The notes beneath the pieces are model-generated. The model did not search any database. It had not been told where the DNA came from and was given only the letters and a program-made list of their open reading frames with translations. Source: Yponomeuta sedellus (Eukaryota > Arthropoda > Insecta > Lepidoptera > Yponomeutidae). Taken from it: 64,000 nt of DNA. The stretch's first letter is position 1. Each line of letters opens with the position of its first letter. Of this stretch, positions 33,856 through 44,700 are shown one piece after another. The position numbers were made by a program, and so were the translations under genes. Where the stretch lies: the NCBI GenBank assembly GCA_934045075.1, contig OW203745.1, positions 8,755,873-8,819,872 on the forward strand. The letters run 5' to 3'.

Positions 33856-36800
33856 GTAAGTGAGACAATATTTCAAATATTCCGTCCACAAAAATCACAA
33901 AACGTTACTAAGATTTTAAGTGAAGTAACACTTACGTGACACGAAAACAAAGTGCATACATTCTATAGTATTTATTAAAACGTAGTTTCTTATTTTATTG
34001 ACTTTGCCTTCATTATGTTTCTGTATGTTGTTCATATTTAAAATAATTTTATTAAAATTTCAGTTTGTCCTTCTTACTTTTGATGACGGCGTCAATGTTA
34101 TCAACATTAACACCTACCGCGACATCCTTTACAACCGCCAAAATGTCAACGGCTGCCCTATTGGCACCACTTTCTTCGTCAACCACGAGTATACTAACTA
34201 CCAGCTCATCAATGAACTATACAACCTCGGATACGAAATCGCACTGCACTCTGTCAGCCATCAAACACCGCAGACTTATTGGGTTGAAGCTACGTATGAA
34301 GCTATGCAGAGAGAGTTCGGGGACCAGAAAGTTCAAATGGCCCATTTTGCTAACATTCCGTATGAAGAGATTAAAGGTAAATTCTGTTAGACATCGTTAA
34401 ATAATATTGAAACAGGATATCGCATTTTTTCAACCACGTGAAAAAATAACCGGCTGATCGGCATAGGCCAACACGCTCGGTTATTTTCGTTTACGGATTT
34501 CCATCATCATCGTGCTCACGGCAGGACAGGCTTCCCTCATAGTTTTCCAAGCTTCCCGGTCTTATGCTGTCCGCATCCAGCGACTACATCTTCATCTACA
34601 TCACTTTGTCACAAAGGGCTTTGTACTTATTTGTAGCCCCTATGTATGGTAAAGGATTTTTGTTTATACTTTTTTTTTCTTTTCTAGGTGTCCGCATTCC
34701 CTTCCTACAAATGACAGGAAATGCCACGTTCCAAGTCATGGCTGAAACCGGCCTGCAATATGACTGTACTTGGTTAACTATCAATAACATCAACCCGGGC
34801 ATGTGGCCTTACACTCTGGACTACGCTTCTACCCAGGAGTGCATGATCCCTCCGTGCCCTACTGCTTCATTCCCCGGAATTTGGGTTCTGCCTATGGTCA
34901 GCTGGTTGGACCTCAATGGTCAGGCATGCTCTATGGTCGATGCTTGCTTTGCTGTGTAAGTAACTATAATTTAAACAACCTGTTACTAAAGTAACGCAAA
35001 ACCTGAAAACCGCCGCCTCGTTTACGATAATTTAAAAAAAATGGCCTATGCATCTACGTTATGAGATGATTTGCATAGCGTTGCGTAGCACCTTCACGCA
35101 AACTAGATAGGTGAAGGGACTATTCGGACGCTGCAGCGCCTGGGATATGTTTTTAGATGGAGGAGGCTTAACCAGCACCTATACCATTCATAACAGCTTA
35201 GTCAGCAGCTTATCAGCTTAGCTCAAAGGAAAAACCAGTCAATGCGTGGAAATATTTTGAACTCTTTCAATAAACAAAAAAATTAAATGGTCAATGATTT
35301 TTTTTGACCATTCAATTTTGACTGGTCACCTAGGTTAACTAATTGTGTTGAGTAGAAATCTTTAGTATTAGTCTTGAAACTTGACACGGTCAATTTGCAT
35401 GCTTAGCAAAAAGCTTCTTCCTCTTCTTCTTCAGGCTAGCAAAAAGCTTAGCAACTGAGAATTTTGAACTTCTGCTCCGAGTATCTGTAAGGAGTTTAAT
35501 GGTCGAAACTGATAAGCACATTGCAGGTTTTACGTTTTCAAAAACATGAATTGAAACAAAGAATAACAGCTTTGTGAAACCCTAAATCAGAAAGAGCATA
35601 AACATTAGATTCATATAAGGCTTGTGGCTTGCAGTCTACGAAACAATTCACACAGTCAATGCTTACAGTTTTAAAGTTTTATTAATTGGGATTTGCATTA
35701 TACTAGACTATACAATGAGTCTGATGTTCATTCTGATGCAGACGGAAATTGACTAAACATTCATCCAAAAAATGCTACTACTATTATTGGACCTGAGACT
35801 AAACATCTTCGTTCTCGCCAGTCCTTCCTTCAGCGACCCCGATGCTTGGTTTGACTTCATCGTTCAGAACTTTGAAAGGCATTACATGGGCAATCGTTCT
35901 CCCTTCGGCTTCTACGTGCACGAATGGTACTTGTCCGCCTACCCTGCTGTCCGCACCGCCCTCGTCAGGTTCATGGATATGATCAATCAGCTTAATGATG
36001 TTTTCATGGTAAGTAGTTTTAAGTTTTCAATAAGATTACTATTACTTATCATCACGGTCATCATCATCATGGGTGTAATATTTTTCTGGTTGTGCAATAA
36101 AGTGTTCTCTATCTATCTACATAATAGACACTGATGACTTGCCTTGGTGATCTCCTGAAATAGTAGATCACCAAGGCAAGTCATCAGTGTCTATTATATT
36201 CTTTTTTTTATTGTATTAATTGTATTCTTTTTCTGACTGTGCAGTAGTCTATTTATCAATATATAGATAAAAACTTCCCACCTCTTTATTAACCGCTAAC
36301 ACGATAGATAACCAAGACGGAACTCGTGGGTTTGTTTTGCGTCTGAGTCTGAGTGCTGGGTTTCCATCTCTGTGATGTTTTTGTCCGGTTATAATAAAAG
36401 ACTCCTATTTTTGGATAAGGAAAAGTGGGTATTATTTTAAGTTTCACCCATTGTTTATTGTAGGTGAACGGCGGTGACGTCATCAATTGGACCAAGAACC
36501 CTATCCCAATCGACGAGTACAGGTCACAACCCTGTAGGACCTTCACCCACACATCATGCCCTGCACAGAGCTGTGGTCCGCTTAGAGCTGAACACAACCA
36601 GGTGAGCTGTCTGTCCATCACATCGTTATACGTAATTACGTAATTATTACGTAATTATTTTTGGGAAACTCTTTCTACGATTCAAAGTAAGTTACTTTAA
36701 GAGCTCTATTTTTTCTTTTAGTTTCATGATCAAACCGTTAATATTAGTGGGTTTGTTTAATTACATGCAGTGCCCCGCGTGCCACAAAAGTAACCTGGTA

Positions 36801-37527
36801 AACTGGTATGAACACAGTTTTACAACATCACGGAACGTGATCACAACATACAAACTAGGTAGTTCTAATATTGTTTTTTGTCATAATATCAAAATCCTTG
36901 ATTTGGAAAAAATATCTTATCCGTGATCTTATCAGAAATACTGAAGACCTTTTGCAATATTTACCATTGCCACACAACAATATGCTGTGTGGTGTCGGCC
37001 TAGAGAATAGCACCAACCCAGTTCTTCCCGCGGGTGTCGTAAAAGGCGACTAAGGGACACAAACCCGGGGGGTGGGCAGCAGCGCCCCTGTGCAGTACAA
37101 TTCCACCGAACTGCGATCCCCAACCCGCATGCCCAGCGTGGGGATTATGGGCATTACCCCCTATGATAGCACAACGTGGCGCTCTTTAGGGGAGGGCTAT
37201 GTCCAGCAGTGGACTAGTATAGCCTGACGATGACGATGATGACACAACAATATTTGCTTGTATTTACGACACCTGTACAAAATAAGGAAAGTTACATAAC
37301 ATAACCTCACGTCTGTATCCCAGAGGGGTAGGCAGAGACCAGGGGCTGCCAAATGTCAAAATTTTGATAGAACACTTTCGCTTCATCAACGTTCATTAGT
37401 CGTTGCATGCACGCACTCCGGTACTAATGCGTTTTTTTTTTGTTTTTTACAGCTGGACTACTGGATGCAACTCTGCAACGTGTGCCCCCGCGTCTATCCT
37501 TGGTTGGGAAATCCTCTCGGGCAATAA
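33685..37527 (+). CDS. Chitin deacetylase B (short gut-type, CE4 family), six exons
   Basis: Exons 33685-33855, 34064-34376, 34688-34955, 35822-36008, 36464-36601 and 37453-37527 give 383 residues. A signal peptide ([17 protein letters not shown]) precedes LAESCN and CQLPDCRC. The CE4 motifs are TFDDG (D64, D65), HSVSH (H119, H123), RIP (R164), YDCTW and FYVHEW. All catalytic and metal residues are present, so the enzyme should be active on chitin. Exons 2-5 match gene A exactly in length and phase, and the proteins align without gaps across them, while exon 1 is shorter. Introns are much shorter than in gene A, with fewer transposons. AATAAA at 37978 and 37783 are possible poly(A) signals. 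The class V (gut) assignment is inference from domain content. Confidence 0.94.
34064..34376 (+). CDS. Chitin deacetylase B exon 2
   Basis: 313 nt with CE4 motifs 1 and 2. Acceptor AAAATTTCAG, donor GTAAAT. Confidence 0.94.
34688..34955 (+). CDS. Chitin deacetylase B exon 3
   Basis: 268 nt with RIP and YDCTW. Acceptor TTTTCTAG, donor GTAAGT. Confidence 0.94.
35070..35260 (-). mobile_element. SINE S2-type headless fragment
   Basis: It matches the body of the copies at 8650-8850 and 43430-43560 (GGTGAAGGGACTATTCGGACG, then AGCACCTATACCAT), in intron 3 of chitin deacetylase B. Confidence 0.55.
35822..36008 (+). CDS. Chitin deacetylase B exon 4
   Basis: 187 nt; encodes DAWFDF and [14 protein letters not shown]. 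The acceptor is CTCGCCAG. The open frame running further upstream is intron. Confidence 0.93.
36121..36197. repeat. Perfect inverted repeat, 33-bp arms, 11-base loop
   Basis: Arms 36121-36153 and 36165-36197 are exact reverse complements around an 11-base loop. It lies in intron 4 of chitin deacetylase B, right after a LINE-type tail (GTGCAATAAAGTGTTCTC). Confidence 0.92.
36464..36601 (+). CDS. Chitin deacetylase B exon 5
   Basis: 138 nt; VNGGDVINW and the [10 protein letters not shown] tail. Acceptor TTTATTGTAG, donor GTGAGC. Confidence 0.93.
36985..37245 (+). mobile_element. Retroposon (family S5)
   Basis: It starts GGTGTCGGCCTAGAGAATAGC and passes through GTAAAAGGCGAC and GGGTGGGCAGCAGC. 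It ends GGGCTATGTCCAGCAGTGGA with a (GAT/GAC)n tail. The other copies are at 43025-43280 (minus) and 62025-62240. In intron 5 of chitin deacetylase B. Confidence 0.7.
37298..37435 (-). mobile_element. LINE 3' end (same family as 58021-58390)
   Basis: It matches 58021-58140 (CCTCACG..TGTATCCC, GGGGTAGGCAGAGACCAGG, TCGTTGCATGCACGCAC). On the minus strand this is the C-terminal end of a LINE ORF and a short (ATGTT)n tail. Confidence 0.65.
37453..37527 (+). CDS. Chitin deacetylase B exon 6
   Basis: 75 nt ending TAA; encodes [19 protein letters not shown]. Acceptor TTTTTTACAG. Confidence 0.92.
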   Translation: MDYWMQLCNVCPRVYPWLGNPLGQ

Positions 37528-38237
37528 GATAAAATCGTTAATTAAAAATTTGGTTGGCTTCATTCCAAAAGTGAGTGTTGTCATTTCAAAGTGAATTCTA
37601 TGTAGGTACAAGTCAATGAGGTTCATGCGGTTGTGTTGAATAGCTTGCAAATGTGCCTAATACATGCTCCATAAGATTATGGTACTAGACAATGTATTAG
37701 AGAATGGAAAATGGTTATTTAAAAATGTCTACTGTACCATTACTATGTCATTATGCGACTGTGATGTCATATAATCACTAACAAATAAAATACTTAACGT
37801 AATAACTTTACTGTATCATTGCATCGTCCTATCTTATCAGGGAGTCGTCCAATATTGATTTAGATTGGATGGAATACTTAAAATTCTTTGTTGTGTGATT
37901 TTGTGTTTGTGATTTTTAATTGGTATTTAGTTAGCCTTTTATGTTGTACTTTACAAAATCACTTGAAATTGTAAAGCAATAAATTGAAATACTCATTAAA
38001 TGTTTCTTCTAATACATTTATTAATGAATTTACATCGAGTTAACTATTGTTGTCTAATTTTATCAGTATTCAAAATGGTTTACACTAAAAGTCTTGTATT
38101 GACTCGTTACAATATCAATTAGTATTCTATTTATACGATACATTTGTCCTAGTTTCTTATTTATTAGGTATATCCTTTAATATGCCGAATAGAAAAACTG
38201 AAATCTATGAAATTGTAATCGTTTAATAATAACTTTA

Positions 38238-38545
38238 TTTTAAAAACCTATTTAGATGCTAAAAATTTCACCCATGCCGGGATTCGAACCCGCAACCTCT
38301 GGCTATCCGTGCCAGCGCTCTACCAATTGAGCCAATGGGCGACTCACCGGCATCAGTGAAATTTCGAACCTCTTTACACTATTCTCTGTATTACGTACAG
38401 GCAGCCCGCCCATTGGCTCAATTGGTAGAGCGCTGGCACGGATAGCCAGAGGTTGCGGGTTCGAATCCCGGCATGGATGAAATTTTTAGCCTCTAAATAG
38501 GTTTTTAAAATTTGTCCTTAGCACGGGTTAGTGCATTAACAATAA
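38238..38545. mobile_element. Two SINE S1 copies head to head
   Basis: A minus-strand copy (38238-38402) abuts a plus-strand copy (38403-38545). The tRNA-like cores face each other with about 60 bp between them. Confidence 0.85.
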
Positions 38546-38551
38546 AAATAG

Positions 38552-38866
38552 TATAATCATGTGGGTACAGTGATATCGTTCCGATGTAAAACCTAACTGC
38601 AAAGTAGGTAGTCGGGGCTGTAAGTGATGCAATTTGCTTAAGCCAGATGTCGCTGCCTATACGTAATACAGAGAATAGTGTAAATAGGTTCGAAATTTCA
38701 CTGATGCCGGTGAGTCGCCCATTGGCTCAATTGGTAGAGCGCTGGCACAGATAGCCAGAGGTTGCGGGTTCGAATCCCGGCATGGGTGAAATTTTTAGCC
38801 TCTAAATAGGTTTTTTAAATTTGTCCTTAGCACGGGTTAGTGCATTAAAAATAAAAATAGTATAAT
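38552..38866 (+). mobile_element. SINE S1, near full length, in tandem with the previous copy
   Basis: The unit begins CATGTGGGTACAG directly after the AAAAATAGTATAAT tail of the copy before it, and ends with the same tail. Core at 38714-38785. Confidence 0.85.
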
Positions 38867-39359
38867 AACTTTATTGATCGGAATCAGTACTTGTGAAGGA
38901 GAAAAGCGTTTCCCAAAGATATTTTTGTACCCATGGCGCTGTTTCCTAGGTCGATTATAATTACATGCTGAAATCTGATTTAAATAGCTCTGTAAGACCT
39001 AGAAGATAACTCAACACTTTATCGATATTCCATTATTCCAAGCCTTTAATGTACTATGCAGCTGACTCAAATCTCTCTCGTTCCACTTCACCAAATTCGG
39101 TCTAATCAAAATTTTACAATGCTACTTCAGTGGGCCAGGAAATTATTTGGAGTTTCTACATAATAATACAATACAAGATATGGTATTGTCCATATCTTTT
39201 CAAAAGTTTGCAGGTTTTTTATTGTACCTATGTTTTGATGAGATTCTATTATCAAGCGGACCAAAGCAGTTGTACCATTTAAAGCTGGCAAACGTTAGCA
39301 GTTGGATTCGTCAATGTATGTAGTTAGTTAGACCTGAGAGACCAGAGGTTAAATATGAC

Positions 39360-39545
39360 GAAGTACCACGAAGTACATGGGGTACAAAGATTTCTCGAGT
39401 GAAGACCAACAACTGGCAATGGTAGCGAAGGACGCCCAGCTCAGTGGTAGACGATTTAAGGCAAATTGGCGGCAGCGAATAGATGAAGTTGACTAAGGAC
39501 AGAATGAAGTGGCGTGCCTTGGGGGAGACTTAAATCCAGAAGTGG
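39360..39545 (+). mobile_element. LINE ORF2 C-terminal relic
   Basis: A decayed copy. Pieces translate as RFKANWRQRI and KDRMKWRALG, resembling the LINE C-terminus. Many frame breaks. Confidence 0.4.
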
Positions 39546-39559
39546 AATAATGCGGTCTG

Positions 39560-41590
39560 GTTGATCGACACGGTCCTTAAAGATACACGTTATTCTTTAT
39601 TTAAGATCTTATCAAACTTATGGCTGCAATAAAGTATTGAGTATTGATAGACCTGATGTTTCCGAACTGAGCCTTACATTTGGTCCATCGATGAATTCCT
39701 CACCATTAGCATATGGTACAGTCTCTATAAATTTACAAATGTACGTAACTCAGACGCCAAGTCATCGTACATGCCGGAATTCAAACCTAAGACCTTACAC
39801 AAGTAAGGCATGGTTTGTCTCGAAGTTTCACCACCGATTGAGATGACAATGTAGTAAAATATATATGTCAAAGAAATATTGAGACTGGCTTGTGTATAGT
39901 ACGATTAACAAAAGAAAGAACTATCTCTTGTTCATACAATATTGCAGTCTATATTATGGGAGCTAGGAGCGAATAGACCATCAATCATTCATTTTTACTA
40001 TCATGTTTTTTGACACTCCTTTATTTAACAAGTATTTGTGTTAAAAAACAAAATTACCCCTCGACGAAATTGAACAAGTTGAACAGAACATGTAGATAAA
40101 ACTCAAGGATAAAGATACTATTTACATTTTTTACTAAAAACGAATAATAATAGAAACTAATTCAAATATTTGCTGAGTAGTACTTACTTCTATGTTTTGC
40201 TCGTTAAAGACAATTAAAGCTGCCATATCTAGTGAAATAAATTACTTAACTGTTATTGAAATGTAATTACTATTTACACTTATGTTACTCACTCTAAATC
40301 TAGGTAAGTAAATGTGACTTACATTACTAAATCTTTTGACATTTTAAGTATTTTCGTACAAAATACTACTTCATTAATACCTATTAGAACAAAGCAAGTT
40401 CTTAAATGAGGTAGAAAATAAAATCATGAATTTATTCAATGTAAGCTTTAAGTATGTACTTAAAGCTTACATTGAATAAATTCATGATTCACCTACCTAA
40501 GAAGTTTATTTACAATTCTAATTAGAATCTAATTTATACTGATTAAGCATTATATACAGACTATTTACAACGTAAAATCAAATAAGTTAGTAATACTGTA
40601 AATAATTTCAAAGCTAAAGCTCAAAAAATTAAACCAAATTTAGGTTTGTGTCAGTCTAATAAAAATAGTGCAAAAATTATAAATTAACAGCTCAAGAAAA
40701 GTCCATCATACAGACAGTACAATATTTGCTACTCGCAAATGCTGGGAAAGAAAAAATAAAGTGACGTCAGTCCTCGTATGTTACTATAATGTTATCATGA
40801 TAATATCGAGATTATATCATTTGACAGCAGTAATACGACATATTACTTTACATCGCGTATTATCTAGGAACTATGGTACAAGGGACAACTTTACTGATTA
40901 ATCTTTACATTATAGTTCCATAATATCGCCCATATCGTTATCAAGTAGAGTTCATGTATGTAAAAGTTGACTTGCTATCGACTCGATGTGGGAGCGGTTC
41001 TTAGTGAACTTTTGTTAAATAAAAAGTTACTAAAGCCCGAGTCAAGTAAGGACTGCTAGGATATGGAATTTATAATGATTGCCAGTAGCAACAACCTCAA
41101 ATGCACTTTCTTTTGCTTTCTTAGTCGGAATATCATGCACAGATTTGCTCACTATTAGACATAAGAAGAGTAAACTAGGTCCGCCTTTCAACGTACAAAA
41201 CTTGACAATTCTCTTCTGGAAGTTCGGACTTTACTGAATAGCTGTGAAGGACCGAATGAAACAGAACAGTGCAGATGTACAACATTTGTCGAGGATATTC
41301 TAAGATGCTAAATAAATTGATTATAACCCTTTATGCATAAATCTTCTTGAAACTTCTTTCAATAAGTAACTAAATTAAAAAGAGTTTTCTTGCGATATCT
41401 GTAGTTCACGACCATATAGACCAAATGTGTTTAAATTATTGAAATATATCAAAACCTGTGTTTCCTACCACGGCCGACAAAACAATTTGTCTTAAGAACT
41501 TTATTGGGCTTAAAACACGAGCCAAAAGGAAACGGTTAGCAGTTATCTTACAGCAATGAATGCTAATTCAGAGAATCCTGGACAAAGAGA
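39560..41590. other. Intergenic DNA between chitin deacetylase B and the Wnt gene
   Basis: AT-rich and free of recognisable genes. It contains the palindrome at 40422-40489. The 3' untranslated region of the Wnt gene probably occupies its right end: on the minus strand AATAAA (41500-41505) lies about 90 bp past the stop. Confidence 0.5.
40422..40489. repeat. Perfect palindrome, 33-bp arms, 2-base spacer
   Basis: Arms 40422-40454 and 40457-40489 are exact reverse complements separated by TG. Weaker complementarity (GGTAG against CTACC) continues outside. No coding content. Confidence 0.95.
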
Positions 41591-41595
41591 TTATT

Positions 41596-41797
41596 TTAGT
41601 TGCAGACGTGGTGGTCCCGCTTGGAGCGGCATAGCTCACAGTGCACCTTGCAGCACCAGACAAAGCGGCAGCGGCACTTCTCCTCGTGGTCCCGAACTCT
41701 GGTCTGGTAGCCGCGACCACAGCAGAGAAGCCGGCAGCCATCCAATCCGGCTGAGGTGCGATTGCATGTGCGCCCACGTGTGCCTAGGATGCCAAGT
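41596..41797 (-). CDS. WntA: Wnt last exon
   Basis: 66 residues plus stop TAA (41596-41598), starting [12 protein letters not shown]. Acceptor TTTGTCCCCAG. Confidence 0.95.
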
Positions 41798-44700
41798 CTG
41801 GGGACAAAAGAAAATAATTTCGTTGATATTGTAGATGAATAAATAAACTGCACATTGGCGGCATAAATGTGATATGATGAACAGTACAGAGTCAATTAGA
41901 TCTTTGTAAAACGCTGAGTTTCTTTGGTAATAATAACGAAAAAGACTGAATATAAAATATCACATCTGCTATTCTAGATAATGAGATTTTCTTATTTAGA
42001 AATTTAATATTTAGGACCTTAGAGACTCGTATTGATCTATATTATGTTGTTCAAATTGTGGTAGTAAAATACCACTCAATATTTTAAATATCCGATACCG
42101 GCGTGCGTGCGTAACTATGACTAATGTCTGTGAAGTAAATGAAATCTGTTAGGATCGTGGCAAGTGGCAATTCCTTGTTTCTAGTCTAGCCTCTGGAATA
42201 CAGGCGTGAGCTACTGTAACGTGTTTGTAATTAAATTTTCTGTAGTGTAGAGGTGAAGTGGCTTTGTCTATAATAACGAGAAAGACTGATACAATGACAC
42301 CTTCGCTGATACCAAATAGCTTTATTATTAGGAGCTTTTATACTCACTCTTCATTGGGTTCGCAGAAATCTGGGGAGTCCTCTAGATACACGAGATCCGT
42401 TTTGTTTGGTTTTTTCATATCCTGGTGAAGCGGCCGCAGTTTTCTTATGTTCTTCCCCCGTTTTCTATCCACGATCTGTAATAATAAGTAATACGAAGAT
42501 TGTATGTATCGTTACAAAAACATACAAAAATAGTGTTAATCTTAAGTAATGTTAACCGTGTTCAAATCTTTGGAATTCAGAATCACGGAATACAATTGCA
42601 TACCAGCTACTGTAGCAACTTTACGTTAAACATAAACTAGTTACGGATATAATTATTATCATGTAAAGAGACGAAAAGCTTGGTGGAGTTTGAAGGCAGG
42701 GCAGGGAGACGCTGTGTAAGATAAAGGCTTTCTGTTATAGTACCAGTAGAGTTTGTCTTTGTATATTGTATGAAATTATTCTAAATCACATTGTGCATTT
42801 GAAACATTAAGTGCAACTCATTGTTATAATGCTGCTAGTTGCCTAAAACCCATAAACTAACCCTACGTTGAGCGCACACGTATCAAATCTTCTAGGCGTC
42901 AATGATATGAAAAAAATGCCACATCATCCGACCGTACTTCTGTCAGTGTACTATAGTTCATTATCAGGACATCAAGGCTCAGAAGCTTGACAAGCTGTAG
43001 TGCTACAGCTACCCTAACTTAGATTCTTCTTCAGGCTACATTAGTCCACTGCTGGACATAGCCCTCCCTTAATGAGCGCCATAGCGCAAGGTTGTGCCAT
43101 CATTGGGGGTAATGCCCATAATCCCCACTCTGGGCATGCGGGTTGGGGATCGGAGTTTGGTGGAATTGTACTGCAGGGGACGCTGCTGCCCACCCCCCGG
43201 TTTGTGTCTCTTAGTCGCCTTTTACAACACACGCGGGAAGAATTTGGGTTGGTGCTATTCTCTAAGCCGACACCACACAGCAGAAACTAACTTAGATTAT
43301 GTAAGCTTTTTAATGTATTTTGCTTTTTGGTGTATACAATAAAGAGTTCTAACCTAACCTAACCAGATTAAACTGGTTTCCAAAACGCGTTACAATCCCT
43401 TTTTTTGCACCTTTGTAATGAGATGATTTATACGGCGTCCAGTGGCATCTTCACTTACACTCGATGAATGAAGGGACCACTCGGATGCTGTAGTGCCTGG
43501 GACATGGTTTAAGATGGTGTAGGCTTACCCAGCACCTATTCTATCCTGACAGTAGGTATACATGCGGAGCCAACCTAGCCGCGGGTTTCCTCAAGATATT
43601 TTTTTACACAGCGCTTGGTATTGCGACTGCAAATTCACAAAAGTACGTAACTTATAAATCAAACAAGTCATTTTTACATGCCCGCACTGGGTATCGAACC
43701 TGGGTCTCTTACGAGTCCATTGTTCTACCCACTGAGCTACCACCGTTTCCCATAATCCCGCCATCATTGTAAACTTACTTTAACATGCGAGGCGCCCTCG
43801 TAACGCGTAGTGAGTGAATCGCCGACTAATCGCAACTGGGGGAGCCGGCGCCAGCATACGCGCACCGAGCAGGATCCGGACATGCCGTGGCACTTGCAGA
43901 CGCGCTGCATACGGCCGCGGACCGCCTGGAAGACGAAAGGTTACTGATTTAACCGCTGCTATGAACAGCTGAAATCACCCATTGAAGCCTGGTAAATCAA
44001 CCAGTGAAGCCTGGTAAATCACTCAGTGAAGCCTGGTCAGCCAGGGTGATTAGACCACACCCTACAAACCACAAGGCTTGTGGGAGTCCAAGCACGTCCT
44101 GGAAAGAGGTGCATAATATTATCTAGTACTCACGACAAAGGGTATCCTAGTGTGGAACCAGAAGCAATGTATGTAAATGATATGATATGTTAGTGATTGT
44201 TTTTTACAACAACAAGAAAATAAAGCCTTATATTATTACAAACAGCTGAAGAAGAAGTTTGTCTGTTTGGTAACAAACACGTTTTCAGTGCAGGCCTTAG
44301 AGTCTAATAATTACATAGGTTTTCAATAGAATGATATATGCACGACAGTGGTTGTTATTTGCCTCTATTTGATAGTCTACAAAGCAGTAGCAGTACAATG
44401 TCATTCCAGGGTATAACTCCCGCAAATTAAATAGGCATGTCACGCGAAGAAGATCGAACCGCGCGAGGCGCTGAGTTAAGTAGCATGGGTTATACCATTT
44501 CTGCGAGTGTTTAGCAGACTACCGATAGTGCGAATGAAACGACCATTACCGGACTAATATAACTCTATTGAACAACTATGCATTTTATAGACTCACACCC
44601 CTCAACACCCGAGATATGCGACGAGGATATGGACTAACAAATGTTGGTAACGGTCACTCGTCGCAGATCCCACAATCACGCCAGGCGTTTATCCCACAAT

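Noticed and set aside
43041..43342. Frames on both strands at 43041-43342, and similar ones at 37000 and 61919
   Set aside because: All lie in the S5 retroposon, which recurs three times with indels that do not preserve a frame.
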